Numbered from the stretch's first letter, positions 43,706-52,883 are shown. The stretch: DNA of 64,000 nt from Paenibacillus silagei (GCF_017874735.1 NZ_JAGGLV010000003.1:372001-436000); one strand, 5' to 3'. Translations and numbers: made by a program. The notes: a model not told the origin generated them from the sequence alone.

Positions 43706-44451
43706 GTGTCTCATCCGGCAGGAAGACTATACGAATCCTTAGGGCTGAACTGGACAAGCTGATGACATTGCCATGGATATGGACCGCAGTTACGGTTACA
43801 TTTCTTGTTCATCTTCTTTTGACCGCGGCCTTCACTTCCGCCTCTCTGCAGGAAGGAGCCGCAGCACCCGGAATCCTGAATACAGGACTTGCCTCGATGA
43901 GCTATCTTCAGGCAGGGTTCATTATTCTGGGGATCTTGGCGGCTTGCTCCGAGTATACGGGCGGACAGATCCGCACAACGTTAACGGTAATCCCCTGGCG
44001 CGGGCGCCAATTATTCATGAAGCATCTGGCACTCACCCTGATTACGATTCCCGCCGCATTTATCCTTACGGCCTCAGGTGTCCTATATGCGGGCTGGAGG
44101 CTGGACGGTCATGCAGCAGGGGTTGAACCTCATGAAGTCATACAAGCATTGCTGGGGGCAACGGGCTATCTGACCTTGACCACACTGCTTAGCGCGGCGA
44201 TAGGGGCTTTATTGAGAAGAACGCTTCCGGCCCTGGTGATCCTGCTCGGCTATTATTTCATTATCAGTCCATGGTCGCGGGGGCTTCTGCCGGCCTATTT
44301 CCCGGATACGGCTGGACGTTACATGTACCTGCTGCCTTCCTCTGGCGAACTGAATGTCCTTACGCCTGTGCAGGGGGCCGGTATTTTAATGATCTGGTCA
44401 GTATCCCTTGTGGCAGTAGCGATTGTTGTCTACCGTATCCGGGATGCTTGA
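43702..44451 (+). CDS. ABC-2 type permease, LanG/BcrB-like
   Basis: 249 residues, about six membrane helices, homologous in layout to the preceding permease (AELDKLMTLPWIWTA at the start, SEYTGGQIRTTL after helix 2). ATPase plus two different small permeases and a two-component system is the gene order of LanFEG immunity modules. No lanthipeptide gene is nearby. A strong terminator ends the operon. Confidence 0.87.
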   Translation: MSVSSGRKTIRILRAELDKLMTLPWIWTAVTVTFLVHLLLTAAFTSASLQEGAAAPGILNTGLASMSYLQAGFIILGILAACSEYTGGQIRTTLTVIPWRGRQLFMKHLALTLITIPAAFILTASGVLYAGWRLDGHAAGVEPHEVIQALLGATGYLTLTTLLSAAIGALLRRTLPALVILLGYYFIISPWSRGLLPAYFPDTAGRYMYLLPSSGELNVLTPVQGAGILMIWSVSLVAVAIVVYRIRDA

Positions 44452-44483
44452 AGCCACCGCTGATAATAGACAATGCTTAAAGC

Positions 44484-44534
44484 AAGCAGAACAGTGAAAC
44501 TCCGGTGACGGGAGAATCGCTGCTCTGCTTTTTT
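44484..44534 (+). terminator. Strong terminator of the exporter operon
   Basis: AAGCAGA (44484-44490) pairs with TCTGCTT (44524-44530). The stem continues through CAG/CTG and an inner CTCC/GGAG, and ends in T6. Confidence 0.88.
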
Positions 44535-44639
44535 GGGTTTGCAATCCTATACAACATGAAAGCTTCTGGCCGTTTCATTCTCGTTCCTTACGGTGAAGGC
44601 TATATTAGAAGCCGAAACATCCAGAGGGGGGAGCAGGCG

Positions 44640-46886
44640 ATGAGAAAATCATATTTGTCCTTATTTACTCTGGTATTTTGGATTCCTGCAGTGATCCTTA
44701 GCATCCTGGTCTGGAACGATTATTCCGGTTATGTGCGCAGTGCAGCGGACCGCCTGCTCCCGGTCAAAGCGCTGTACTATCTGGACCAGGGCAAGAAGGT
44801 GCTTGCGGTCACGGACAGCAGCAACGGGCTAATGGCAACGTTGTATGACGCAGGCACCCATAAGGCTGAGCAGGAGGTGGAGCTGCGCTCAGACATCCAC
44901 CGGCAGCGGCTGGTCTCTTATCAGGCCGGTAAGCTGGTGGTCGCAACCAAGGACAATATGAGCCTGCAGGTGAATGTTATTGATCCGGCGGATGGCGCAA
45001 AAGAGCTGGTGCAGGGAAGCTTTAATATCCCGACCTTTCTGAGCTCCGACGGGCATGAGTGGCGGGGCAGATTACTGTTCGCCGGGGCGGATAAAAGCTC
45101 AGCGGTCCATGTGGCAGAAGTCAGCCAGGCTCAGCTCCATTACGTGAATCTGAACGGCTCAGCCGCTCTTCCGGCACGGCCGGTCTCCATTCGTGAAGCC
45201 TTCTTCAGCTTCCAGGAGGCGCATTCTCTGCCCGTCTATGAGGTGGGACTCAAGGACGGGCGTACCGCTTATGCTTCTGCCCTCTTCGGCAAGGACGGCA
45301 TACCTCTACTTGGGCTGAGGGGCGCGCAAGAGAGTGCTCCCGAAGCGCAGAAGAGGGTAGGACAGGAGTTTGCCGCGCAGCTCGGACTGGACAATACCCG
45401 GCTACTGCGGGTAAGCAGCGAATATCCAAAACAGGTTCACTATTACAATGAGGCTGCGGGTAAATGGGGCGAAGCCGTCAAGACGCCGGAGCCGGTCTAT
45501 CAGGCCAGGCTCTTCCCGCTGAACGACCAGGAGACGCTTATTGCCGGGTCCACCACGGAAGACGAGATCAAGGGTACCTTACGCGGTTATTTGTATCATG
45601 AGCAGACCGGGGAATTTACGAATGTCAATGCCGCGCTTAAGACATTATCCTACGATCAGCTGCAAGATCCGAAGCTGAGCTTCTATAAAGAAGCGAATAA
45701 TGATACACTGTACTATTCAAGTCCGGATTCATTGGGAGGCTGGCTGCTTGTCAAGGAGGGGCTTAGCGGACAGATCAGCAACGGGGAGCTGCAGCAATGG
45801 CAGATGGCTGCCGGGGAGGATCAATTATCTGCAGCGACCTTCAAGAACTATGTGCTGACATGGAATGCCCTGGTTGTGAACTGGGTGATCTGGCTCGCAA
45901 TTCCTTTACTAATGGTGGTGGGACTACTCTGGCTGCCACAGCTTCTCATCCGCAAGCGGTGGCAGAAGCTGGCCGAGGGGGTTCTGATTCAAGGCACGGT
46001 TATTAATCTGGCCGAGACGGGGATGCTGGTCAACGAACAACCACAGGTCCGGCTCATCGTCCGTTTCACGGACCAGGGCCAGAGTAAGGAAGTCCAGATC
46101 AAGCAGGTCATTTCTTATCTGAACCCGATCCGTCCAGGCGATCAGGTGATGATTAGCTATAACCGGAGCAAGCATACGGCGACCCTGGTACGGGAGAGCG
46201 AGCTTAAGAACCAGGCGCCGCCCCGGATCATTCATGATGCGGTCTTAAGACAGATAGAAGCCTGCGGACCTGTAAACCGCGGGCAAGCACTGCTGCTGCA
46301 CCTTGAGGCAGCAGGCCAAAGCTACAGTGTGCCTGTGGTGCAGCCCTCCGGCTTCGTCTACCGTACCGGAGAACGGGCAGATCTGATAATCACAAGCGGC
46401 AACGCCCGTTTGTTGAGATACGGTCCTGCGGAGCGGAGTGATCAGGCAAACCAGCTCACCTTAGAGGCTGAAATTACAAGAGTTCAGCGGTTGCCGGTAA
46501 AGATTGCCGGCCAGAATCTGCTGCTGCTTGAGATAGTGATGGTGAACGGAAAGGAACGTCTGCGCAAGGTGAACAGCCAGTTCGTCCCGGAGAATCTGGA
46601 AGTCACTGTAGGAGCAGTAGTTCCCGTAACTGCGAAGCCGGAGGAGGTTGCGCTTCAATCGCGGCTTCTGCAAGGCAAGCAAGGCAGTGCCAGCGTTCGA
46701 TCGGTCGACTACCGGGGAACGACCGGCGACCGGCCGCTTGCCACGATCACCGTCGAACGCAGTGGACAGAGCTACCGGATCAGGCAATCTATAGAACCGG
46801 TGTATGGCGTAGAAGCCGGGGATGAATTATGGATTGCTTACGATGAGCGCACCGGGGAAGCCACTATTGTTAACTACGCCACGTAA
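44640..46886 (+). CDS. Large membrane protein with propeller-like outer domain and repeated beta domains
   Basis: 748 residues, family not recognised. Helix 1 is at about 5-24. A region of about 400 residues rich in short beta strands and periodic aromatic/Gly turns may form an extracellular propeller. Helix 2 (about 410-440: LVVNWVIWLAIPLLMVVGLLWLPQLLI) leads to four related beta modules of about 60-75 residues, recognisable by strands such as GTVINLAE and RLIVRFTD, and by the GDQVMISYNRSKHTATLV / GDELWIAYDERTGEATIV endings. These endings recall DUF3592-type barrels. ATG 44640 follows GGGGGGAG. The open frame from 44505 includes the upstream terminator. Confidence 0.75.
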   Translation: MRKSYLSLFTLVFWIPAVILSILVWNDYSGYVRSAADRLLPVKALYYLDQGKKVLAVTDSSNGLMATLYDAGTHKAEQEVELRSDIHRQRLVSYQAGKLVVATKDNMSLQVNVIDPADGAKELVQGSFNIPTFLSSDGHEWRGRLLFAGADKSSAVHVAEVSQAQLHYVNLNGSAALPARPVSIREAFFSFQEAHSLPVYEVGLKDGRTAYASALFGKDGIPLLGLRGAQESAPEAQKRVGQEFAAQLGLDNTRLLRVSSEYPKQVHYYNEAAGKWGEAVKTPEPVYQARLFPLNDQETLIAGSTTEDEIKGTLRGYLYHEQTGEFTNVNAALKTLSYDQLQDPKLSFYKEANNDTLYYSSPDSLGGWLLVKEGLSGQISNGELQQWQMAAGEDQLSAATFKNYVLTWNALVVNWVIWLAIPLLMVVGLLWLPQLLIRKRWQKLAEGVLIQGTVINLAETGMLVNEQPQVRLIVRFTDQGQSKEVQIKQVISYLNPIRPGDQVMISYNRSKHTATLVRESELKNQAPPRIIHDAVLRQIEACGPVNRGQALLLHLEAAGQSYSVPVVQPSGFVYRTGERADLIITSGNARLLRYGPAERSDQANQLTLEAEITRVQRLPVKIAGQNLLLLEIVMVNGKERLRKVNSQFVPENLEVTVGAVVPVTAKPEEVALQSRLLQGKQGSASVRSVDYRGTTGDRPLATITVERSGQSYRIRQSIEPVYGVEAGDELWIAYDERTGEATIVNYAT

Positions 46887-46935
46887 GCACAGTCAAGGAT
46901 TGGTAAATTCTTTTAATGAAGGGAGGGAACTGGAG

Positions 46936-47061
46936 ATGGACAGCAGTAGTCGAATATACAATCTTACGAACCTATGGTTGTGGTTAAGCAGGAAGCATCC
47001 CATTCCCCCATTGCGGTATAGGTCTATTGTATTCAGTCTGTCTTCAGGCCCCCCTGGATGA
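46936..47061 (+). CDS. Possible small ORF (41 residues)
   Basis: ATG 46936 has GAAGGGAGGG and CTGGAG upstream. The product has a Trp/Leu-rich centre (NLTNLWLWLSRKHPIPP) and no known domain. It lies 49 bases after the large membrane protein and before a terminator, so it could be a small cotranscribed protein or a remnant. Support is only the ribosome site. Confidence 0.3.
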   Translation: MDSSSRIYNLTNLWLWLSRKHPIPPLRYRSIVFSLSSGPPG

Positions 47062-47107
47062 CTGAATCGGAATAGCCTTGCAGCTCTCGTGAATGAAGGA
47101 ATGTGTA

Positions 47108-47139
47108 GCTCTCCCTGCTGATGCAGAGGAGAGTTTTTT
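47108..47139 (+). terminator. Rho-independent terminator
   Basis: CTCTCC pairs with GGAGAG with an inner CTGC/GCAG stem, then T6. Confidence 0.88.
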
Positions 47140-47146
47140 ATTTTAT

Positions 47147-47164
47147 AGGAAACTATAGTTTCCT
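47147..47164. promoter_or_regulatory. Perfect 18-bp palindrome, candidate operator
   Basis: AGGAAACTATAGTTTCCT reads the same on both strands. It lies 8 bases after a terminator and 400 bases before the NitT-type operon. It could be a dimeric repressor site. No regulator is assigned. Confidence 0.4.
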
Positions 47165-47255
47165 CCTGCTGTGGAAAAGGTGTGCGTACATTTGTGAATA
47201 AGAGTTCTTGGAAAGAATCGTAGAGTGACTTTAATGCTGAATGTGACTGAAGGCT

Positions 47256-47498
47256 GTATGTATGTGAAAAACAGCATACATTGTACTCGCAGCAGACATA
47301 TGGTCAAAATGTATGTGAAAAACAGTATACATTGTGTTCGCAAGCAGACATATGGTCAAAATGTATGTGAAAAACAGCATACATTGTGCTCGCAAGCAGA
47401 CATATGGTCAAAATGTATGTGAAAAACAGTATACATTGTGTTCGCAAGCAGGCATATGGACCAAATGTATGTGAAAAACAGCATACATTGTGCTTGCG
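47256..47498. repeat. Second tandem hairpin array, 51/52-bp period, 5 units
   Basis: Five copies of ATGTATGTGAAAAACAG followed by CATACATTGTG or TATACATTGTG begin at 47258, 47309, 47361, 47413 and 47465. The steps are 51, 52, 52 and 52 bases. AATGTAT pairs with ATACATT around a loop containing GAAAAAC. The spacer CTCGCAAGCAGACATATGGTC is nearly constant. The layout matches the array at 29145 (AATGTA arm, GAAAAAC loop, TACATTG arm). Confidence 0.92.
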
Positions 47499-47563
47499 CT
47501 AAAGTAATCTTATTCATCCGTTAGGATGATATTGTTCTTTGGAGCAGATTGGAGTTGTACATT

Positions 47564-49288
47564 ATGCAAATGAACTTTTTCCAGCAAGGGAACCAGCGAA
47601 GATCATTCGGCTGGGCGGATATTCTCGTCATTTCCTTGTTGTTATCCATCCTCTATGCCGCAGCAAAGTTAGGCTCGGGTATGCAGGTGCCTTTAGATCC
47701 GGATGAACTGTCCTCCTTAAGCCTGGACCCCAAATGGCTGCCTTATTATGCAGGGCGTTCCCTTTTACGCATGTTTATCGCTTTTGCAGCATCCTTGATC
47801 TTCACCTTCGTGTACGGCCGCATCGCGGCGTATAACCGGACTGCTGAGAAATTCATGATTCCCGCCATTGATATCCTGCAATCCGTTCCGGTGCTTGGAT
47901 TTCTTTCGGCCACAGTCCTGGCCTTCATGGCATTGTTTCCGGGGAGCCTGCTGGGAGTGGAAATGGCTTCAATCTTTGCTATTTTCACCAGCCAGGTCTG
48001 GAATATGACCCTTAGCTATTATCATTCCCTTAAGACGATTCCGCGCGAGCTGAATGAGGCTGCCGCGATGAACCAATTGGGCAGATGGCATCGGTTCACG
48101 AAGCTGGAAGCCCCCTTTTCGATGATCGGTCTGGTATGGAACAGCATGATGTCGTTTGGCGGAGGCTGGTTCTTTCTGGCGGCCAGTGAATCGATCAGCG
48201 TGCTGAATCAGGATCTGCATCTGCCGGGAATCGGGACGTACATGGCCTTGGCCGCAGATGACGGCAATATTAGGGCACTTATCTATGCGATCCTGACGAT
48301 GGTTGTACTGATTGTGATGGTAGACCAATTATTCTGGCGTCCGGTGATTGCCTGGAGTCAGAAATTCAAGAATGAACAGACGGAAGCAGGCGAAGCGCCA
48401 ACCTCCTGGGTGTTAGAGCTTCTGAAGCGGGCCAGCTTTGTTCATTATCTTAACCGTAAGCTGCACGGCGGCGTTCATGACGGATTCCTGCGGCTTGCCA
48501 CCCGAAGCGCACAGTTGAAGCTGCCTCATGTCCCGTCAAGGGTCAAAAAGGCTCTTCAATGGCTATTCCTGTCTGCGGCCGCTGTGCTGATGCTCAAGTA
48601 TTTGTATTCAGGCATTCTCGAGATTGCCCAATTAAGCTGGGGCGAGCTGATTCATGTGGTGTACCTCGGCCTGCTGACCGCACTGAGGGTAGTCGTCTCA
48701 ACACTGCTGGCTGTAATCTGGACGCTGCCTGTAGGCGTGTTCATCGGAACGAATCCGCGGCTGTCAAGAATTGTTCAGCCTGTTGTGCAGGTTCTGTCTT
48801 CTTTTCCGGCCAACATGGCGTTTCCAATATTCACGATTCTGTACTTGAAGTTTGGAATATCGATGGAGATTGGGGCCATTCCGCTGATGATGCTGGGGAC
48901 ACAATGGTATGTATTATTTAATGTGATTGCCGGGGCAATGGCCATTCCTTCCGATCTTAAGGAAGCTGCGGTGACTTTGAAATTGACACGCTGGCAGACC
49001 TGGAAAAAACTAATTCTCCCCGCCGTCTTTCCATTTCTTGTAACCGGCTGTATTACGGCAAGCGGAGGCGCCTGGAATGCCAGTATTGTATCCGAAATTG
49101 TATCGTGGAAGGATCAGGATCTTCAAGCAGCCGGGTTAGGTACGTACATCGCTGAGGCCACTACGAACGGCAATTGGCCGGAGATTATCTGGGGAATATT
49201 CGTCATGTGCCTGCTCGTTGTAATTGTGAACCGTCTGGTGTGGCGCAGGCTGTATGCCTTAGCTGAAAGCAAATATCATTTGGATTAG
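47564..49288 (+). CDS. Fused two-domain ABC permease, NitT/TauT-like
   Basis: 574 residues. Two complete binding-protein-dependent permease domains are joined in one chain: helices about 15-270 with EAA-like loop LNEAAAMNQLGRWHRFTKLE, and about 335-560 with LKEAAVTLKLTRWQTWKKLI. The fusion supplies both channel halves. I chose ATG 47564 with GGAG 9 bases upstream; the frame opens at TTG 47549. The ATPase follows after 11 bases. No binding protein is encoded here, so the substrate is unknown. Confidence 0.9.
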   Translation: MQMNFFQQGNQRRSFGWADILVISLLLSILYAAAKLGSGMQVPLDPDELSSLSLDPKWLPYYAGRSLLRMFIAFAASLIFTFVYGRIAAYNRTAEKFMIPAIDILQSVPVLGFLSATVLAFMALFPGSLLGVEMASIFAIFTSQVWNMTLSYYHSLKTIPRELNEAAAMNQLGRWHRFTKLEAPFSMIGLVWNSMMSFGGGWFFLAASESISVLNQDLHLPGIGTYMALAADDGNIRALIYAILTMVVLIVMVDQLFWRPVIAWSQKFKNEQTEAGEAPTSWVLELLKRASFVHYLNRKLHGGVHDGFLRLATRSAQLKLPHVPSRVKKALQWLFLSAAAVLMLKYLYSGILEIAQLSWGELIHVVYLGLLTALRVVVSTLLAVIWTLPVGVFIGTNPRLSRIVQPVVQVLSSFPANMAFPIFTILYLKFGISMEIGAIPLMMLGTQWYVLFNVIAGAMAIPSDLKEAAVTLKLTRWQTWKKLILPAVFPFLVTGCITASGGAWNASIVSEIVSWKDQDLQAAGLGTYIAEATTNGNWPEIIWGIFVMCLLVVIVNRLVWRRLYALAESKYHLD

Positions 49289-49299
49289 AGGTGTAGAAC

Positions 49300-50586
49300 A
49301 TGACCAAAGTATTGATTGAATTAAAGCAAATCAGCAAACGTTATGATCAGCCGAAGCAGGCAAATGTGAGTATTATGGAGGATATTAATATCAATATTAA
49401 GGAGGGCGAGCTGGTATCCATCCTGGGACCTTCAGGGTCAGGGAAGTCGACTCTTTTGCGAATCATTGCGGGACTTGTCCCTCCTTCACAGGGCACGGTG
49501 CTCTATAATGGACGGGAGATTGCCGGTACCAATCCGGGTGTGGGGATGGTATTCCAATCATTTGCATTGTTTCCTTGGCTTACAGTCCTGGAGAATGTGA
49601 AGCTGGGGCTGGAGAACAAACCTCTACGCGAAGCCGACAAAATGCGTAAAGCCCTCTCGGTAATCGATATGATTGGGCTTGACGGATTTGAAGGAGCGTA
49701 CCCCAAAGAATTGTCCGGAGGGATGCGCCAGCGTGTCGGTATCGGCCGGGCGCTCGTCATGGAGCCGGATATTCTCCTGATGGATGAGCCGTTCTCCGCC
49801 CTTGACGTATTGACCGCAGAGAACTTGAAGCGGGACCTGCTGGAATTATGGACGGAGAAGCAAATCCCTACCAAATGCATCATTATGGTCACCCACAGTA
49901 TTGAGGAAGCCGTCTATATGTCGGACCGGGCCATCGTCCTCTCCAGGGACCCTGCCCGTGTAATCTCCGATATTCCCATTCCCATGGCGCACTGGAGGGA
50001 TAAACAAGATCCGCAGTTCACATCGCTTGTGGACCAAATCTATTCCATACTGACCCAAAGGGAAGTGAAGCCTGCCGGTCCGGCCGAAGAAAAGCAAAAT
50101 ACCATCGAGAAAATACCACCGGTTCCGGCAGGCGCCCTCACAGGCTTCATTGAACTGATTGACGATCTGGGTCAACAAGTGGACTTGTACAAGTTGGCCG
50201 ATCAATTAAGTCTGAAACTGGAAGATTTCCTGCCGATCGTCGAGGCGGTGGAAATGCTGCAATTTGCTACGGTTCTGCATGGAGATATCGAGTTGACAGA
50301 GCCAGGACGCCAGTTTGCCAATGCAAGTGTTCTCTTCCGGAAGGAAATTTTTAAAGACCAGGTGCTGGAGCATGTTCCCATCATGGAGAAAATCATCTGG
50401 ATTCTGCAATCGAAATCAAATAATAAAATGGAAGGAGCCTTTTTCGTGGAGATTTTCGAAAAGCATTTTGAGGCAGAGGAAGCCGCACTTCAACTGGATA
50501 TCCTGATCGACTGGGGCCGGTACGCGGAACTAATTGCCTACGACAAAAAAGCAAAGGTGTTGTATCTGGAAAATGATTCAGATTAA
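49300..50586 (+). CDS. ABC ATPase, NitT/TauT-like, with C-terminal AAA-associated domain
   Basis: 428 residues. The ATPase core (about 5-255) has Walker A GPSGSGKST, Q-loop FQSFALFPW, signature LSGGMRQR, Walker B ILLMDEPFSALD and H-loop THSIEEA. After a linker rich in Pro, Ala and Glu, an extra domain (about 283-425) matches the AAA-associated C-terminal domain found on some nitrate/sulfonate-type ATPases (ALTGFIELIDDLGQQVDLYKLADQL). That domain may regulate transport. It works with the fused permease at 47564 and overlaps the acetyltransferase gene. Confidence 0.9.
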   Translation: MTKVLIELKQISKRYDQPKQANVSIMEDININIKEGELVSILGPSGSGKSTLLRIIAGLVPPSQGTVLYNGREIAGTNPGVGMVFQSFALFPWLTVLENVKLGLENKPLREADKMRKALSVIDMIGLDGFEGAYPKELSGGMRQRVGIGRALVMEPDILLMDEPFSALDVLTAENLKRDLLELWTEKQIPTKCIIMVTHSIEEAVYMSDRAIVLSRDPARVISDIPIPMAHWRDKQDPQFTSLVDQIYSILTQREVKPAGPAEEKQNTIEKIPPVPAGALTGFIELIDDLGQQVDLYKLADQLSLKLEDFLPIVEAVEMLQFATVLHGDIELTEPGRQFANASVLFRKEIFKDQVLEHVPIMEKIIWILQSKSNNKMEGAFFVEIFEKHFEAEEAALQLDILIDWGRYAELIAYDKKAKVLYLENDSD

Positions 50587-50965
50587 CTTGGACATTCGCG
50601 CGGAGGAGGTTCCCGGTTTAAGAGAAGCCGTGGGCTGGGCAAGAAGAGACTCTGACTATCCCGCCCTGTTTCAGCGGTGCAATTTCTGGGCGGGAGCCAG
50701 AGATCCCGCAGGCAGACTCATTGCCTTTGGCTACGTTGCCGGAATCGGCCTGGAGCACGGGTATATGGAGGACATTATCATCCATCCAGATTATCAGAGG
50801 CGTGGAGTGGGGCAGCAGCTTGTTAAGGAGCTTTTGAACGAGTCTATTCGACGCGGATTGACCATAGTAACCCTCACTTATAGCCGTGAGCATAAGGAAT
50901 TCTATGAAAAGTGCGGCTTCTCGCCTACAGCGGCCGGGATTTGGAAAGCGGAGGAAGGAAAGTAA
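50573..50965 (+). CDS. GNAT family N-acetyltransferase
   Basis: 130 residues from ATG 50573, overlapping the ATPase stop by 14 bases. The acetyl-CoA motif A is clear: MEDIIIHPDYQRRGVGQQLVKELL, with Arg/Gly-x-Gly in RRGVGQQ. The end carries EFYEKCGFSP, typical of motif B. It transfers an acetyl group to an amine of unknown nature. Coupling to the transporter suggests it may modify the transported compound, or it may just be cotranscribed. Confidence 0.88.
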   Translation: MIQINLDIRAEEVPGLREAVGWARRDSDYPALFQRCNFWAGARDPAGRLIAFGYVAGIGLEHGYMEDIIIHPDYQRRGVGQQLVKELLNESIRRGLTIVTLTYSREHKEFYEKCGFSPTAAGIWKAEEGK

Positions 50966-50985
50966 TTCATACAAGAACTGAGAAG

Positions 50986-51015
50986 CCAGCGAACCCTTAT
51001 GGACGCTGGTTTTTT
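50986..51015 (+). terminator. Terminator of the NitT-like operon
   Basis: CCAGCG pairs with CGCTGG around a 12-base loop, followed by T6. Confidence 0.87.
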
Positions 51016-51144
51016 GGAGACCTTAAACCGACAGTAATTCTATGATATGTAAGGTAATTTACTATTATTAGGCAGGTTAATTCCATCATCCCGATCCGTT
51101 ATGATTACATAAGCTGCGCTCTTTGAAGGAGGTTCTGCGGGCTT

Positions 51145-52734
51145 ATGAATCCTACCCGAACGTTGATCAAGGAGATATTGTCTAATAGCAAGAGAATCCT
51201 TGTTATGATCCTAATCTTCAATATTTTAGCCGCATTCGTCTCGACTGTTCAGCCCCTCCTGTTCAAAGACCTATTCGATGACATCCTGCCTGACAAGCAG
51301 ATCGGTACGGCTGCATTCTATATGCTCCTGCTAATTCTAATTCCCGTAATTTACGCCGCCTTGAACAGCGTCACCTCTTATTACAATAATGAGCTGGGCA
51401 ACCATTTATCCAAGAATCTGCGCCTGCGGCTGTTCTCTGACGTACTCCAGACCCGGCCAAGAAACGTGGACAGCATCGGCAAGGGGAAAATCATTAACCG
51501 GATCACCTTGCAGGTGGGGATGCTATGTGAAATTTTCGTGATTGACACCCTGATGGCCATGGTCTCGAATGCTATTCTGCTGATCGCTACCCTGTGGATC
51601 ATGTTCTCCATGAGTACCGAGCTTACACTCGCAGCCATCCTCTCATTCCCTCTATGTATGTATGGCTTCAAGCGCTTCAGGAGCAGGACGGAGCGCCTGG
51701 ATAAGCAGTATCATGGCATTTTGGATAAAGGCATCAACTATTTGAATATCATTTCCATCATTACGGGCATCATTTACGGCTATAGTCTGTTCTTGATTCT
51801 AAAAGGTCGCATCTCACCAGGCACATTGCTGGCCTTTATTGTGATTCTTCCAAGACTGTATCAGATTTTCAAGTCGCTGTTTACGCTGAACATCGATAGG
51901 AGCCGCATGACGGTCATTATTAATAACCTGAATGACATCCTTGAACTGGAGAAAATTTCATCGGGTGATACAGCTCCCGACTATCACCGTGTCCCCCTCC
52001 TGCAGATGAGGAATGTCTCGTACCGTTACGCTCCAGCAGATTCTTTTGGGATCACGGACTTTACTCTGGACATTCAGCCCGGAGCCTTCGTGGGGATTGT
52101 TGGATTAAGCGGCTCAGGGAAATCTACGATATTCGAGCTGATCCACAGGTTCATAGAGCCGGATGAAGGGGAGATCTGCCTGGACGGTGTCTCGATCCAA
52201 GAACTGGACATTCATGAATTAAGACGATATGTCGGCTATTCTCCGCAAAAGGGAGTGCTATGGAACAAGTCTATTCTGGACAACATCATTTATCCTCTGC
52301 AAAAGGAAGACATGACTGAAGAGACATGGCGCAAATTCAGCACTGCTGTTGAGCTTGCCCATGTGAATTCATTCGTAGAAGCCATGCCTGAAGCGTATGA
52401 TAAGCAGGTGGAGAACCATGGAGACAATCTCTCCGGCGGCGAGATCCAGCGGATTCTATTAGCACGGGCATTCATGAGTGACCCCCGGATTCTGATGCTG
52501 GATGAATACACCTCAGCTCTCGATGCCTTGACAGAGAGTGACTTGAACGATACCTTGTTGAGCCTGAAAGGGAAGCAGACGATCCTGGTGATTGCACACC
52601 GGCTGTCCACCGTGAAGAATGCAGATGTCATCCTGGTCGTGGATAAGGGAAGAATTGTTGAGCAGGGCAGCCCAGCCGAATTACTGGTCCAACAGGGAAT
52701 GTATTACAAGATGGTGGAGAAGCAGAAAATTTAG
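51145..52734 (+). CDS. ABC transporter, fused permease/ATPase, with shortened membrane domain
   Basis: 529 residues; half-transporters of this type are usually about 570-600. The membrane domain (about 15-285) shows helices 1-4 as usual. But only about 20 residues (RTERLDKQYHGILDKGINYLN) separate helix 4 from helix 5, where about 80-90 normally carry the second coupling helix. The ATPase (about 300-525) is intact: GLSGSGKST, YSPQKGVLWN, LSGGEIQR, ILMLDEYTSALD, IAHRL. AAGGAGG precedes ATG 51145. If the gap is real the protein may be poorly functional or need a partner. An assembly error cannot be excluded. Confidence 0.85.
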   Translation: MNPTRTLIKEILSNSKRILVMILIFNILAAFVSTVQPLLFKDLFDDILPDKQIGTAAFYMLLLILIPVIYAALNSVTSYYNNELGNHLSKNLRLRLFSDVLQTRPRNVDSIGKGKIINRITLQVGMLCEIFVIDTLMAMVSNAILLIATLWIMFSMSTELTLAAILSFPLCMYGFKRFRSRTERLDKQYHGILDKGINYLNIISIITGIIYGYSLFLILKGRISPGTLLAFIVILPRLYQIFKSLFTLNIDRSRMTVIINNLNDILELEKISSGDTAPDYHRVPLLQMRNVSYRYAPADSFGITDFTLDIQPGAFVGIVGLSGSGKSTIFELIHRFIEPDEGEICLDGVSIQELDIHELRRYVGYSPQKGVLWNKSILDNIIYPLQKEDMTEETWRKFSTAVELAHVNSFVEAMPEAYDKQVENHGDNLSGGEIQRILLARAFMSDPRILMLDEYTSALDALTESDLNDTLLSLKGKQTILVIAHRLSTVKNADVILVVDKGRIVEQGSPAELLVQQGMYYKMVEKQKI

Positions 52735-52773
52735 CGCTTCAGCAGAATAACACAGCTTGCACCGCCTCAATTA

Positions 52774-52787
52774 TCACCTTTTGGTGA
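52774..52787. promoter_or_regulatory. Candidate HxlR operator
   Basis: TCACC-TTTT-GGTGA inverted repeat, 97 bases before the SDR start and upstream of the HxlR gene in the same operon. Further TCAC and GTG half-sites follow within 20 bases. Confidence 0.45.
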
Positions 52788-52883
52788 CTATATCACAAAA
52801 AAGTGGGTACTGTTTTTCTTGTAACTTTTCCTCCATACTAGCGTTCATAGGAACTACAAACCATAAGAGGAGTGTATAATAGT

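Noticed and set aside
47225..47422. 65-codon frame over the second array
   Set aside because: It consists of repeat units read in changing frames, with no ribosome site.
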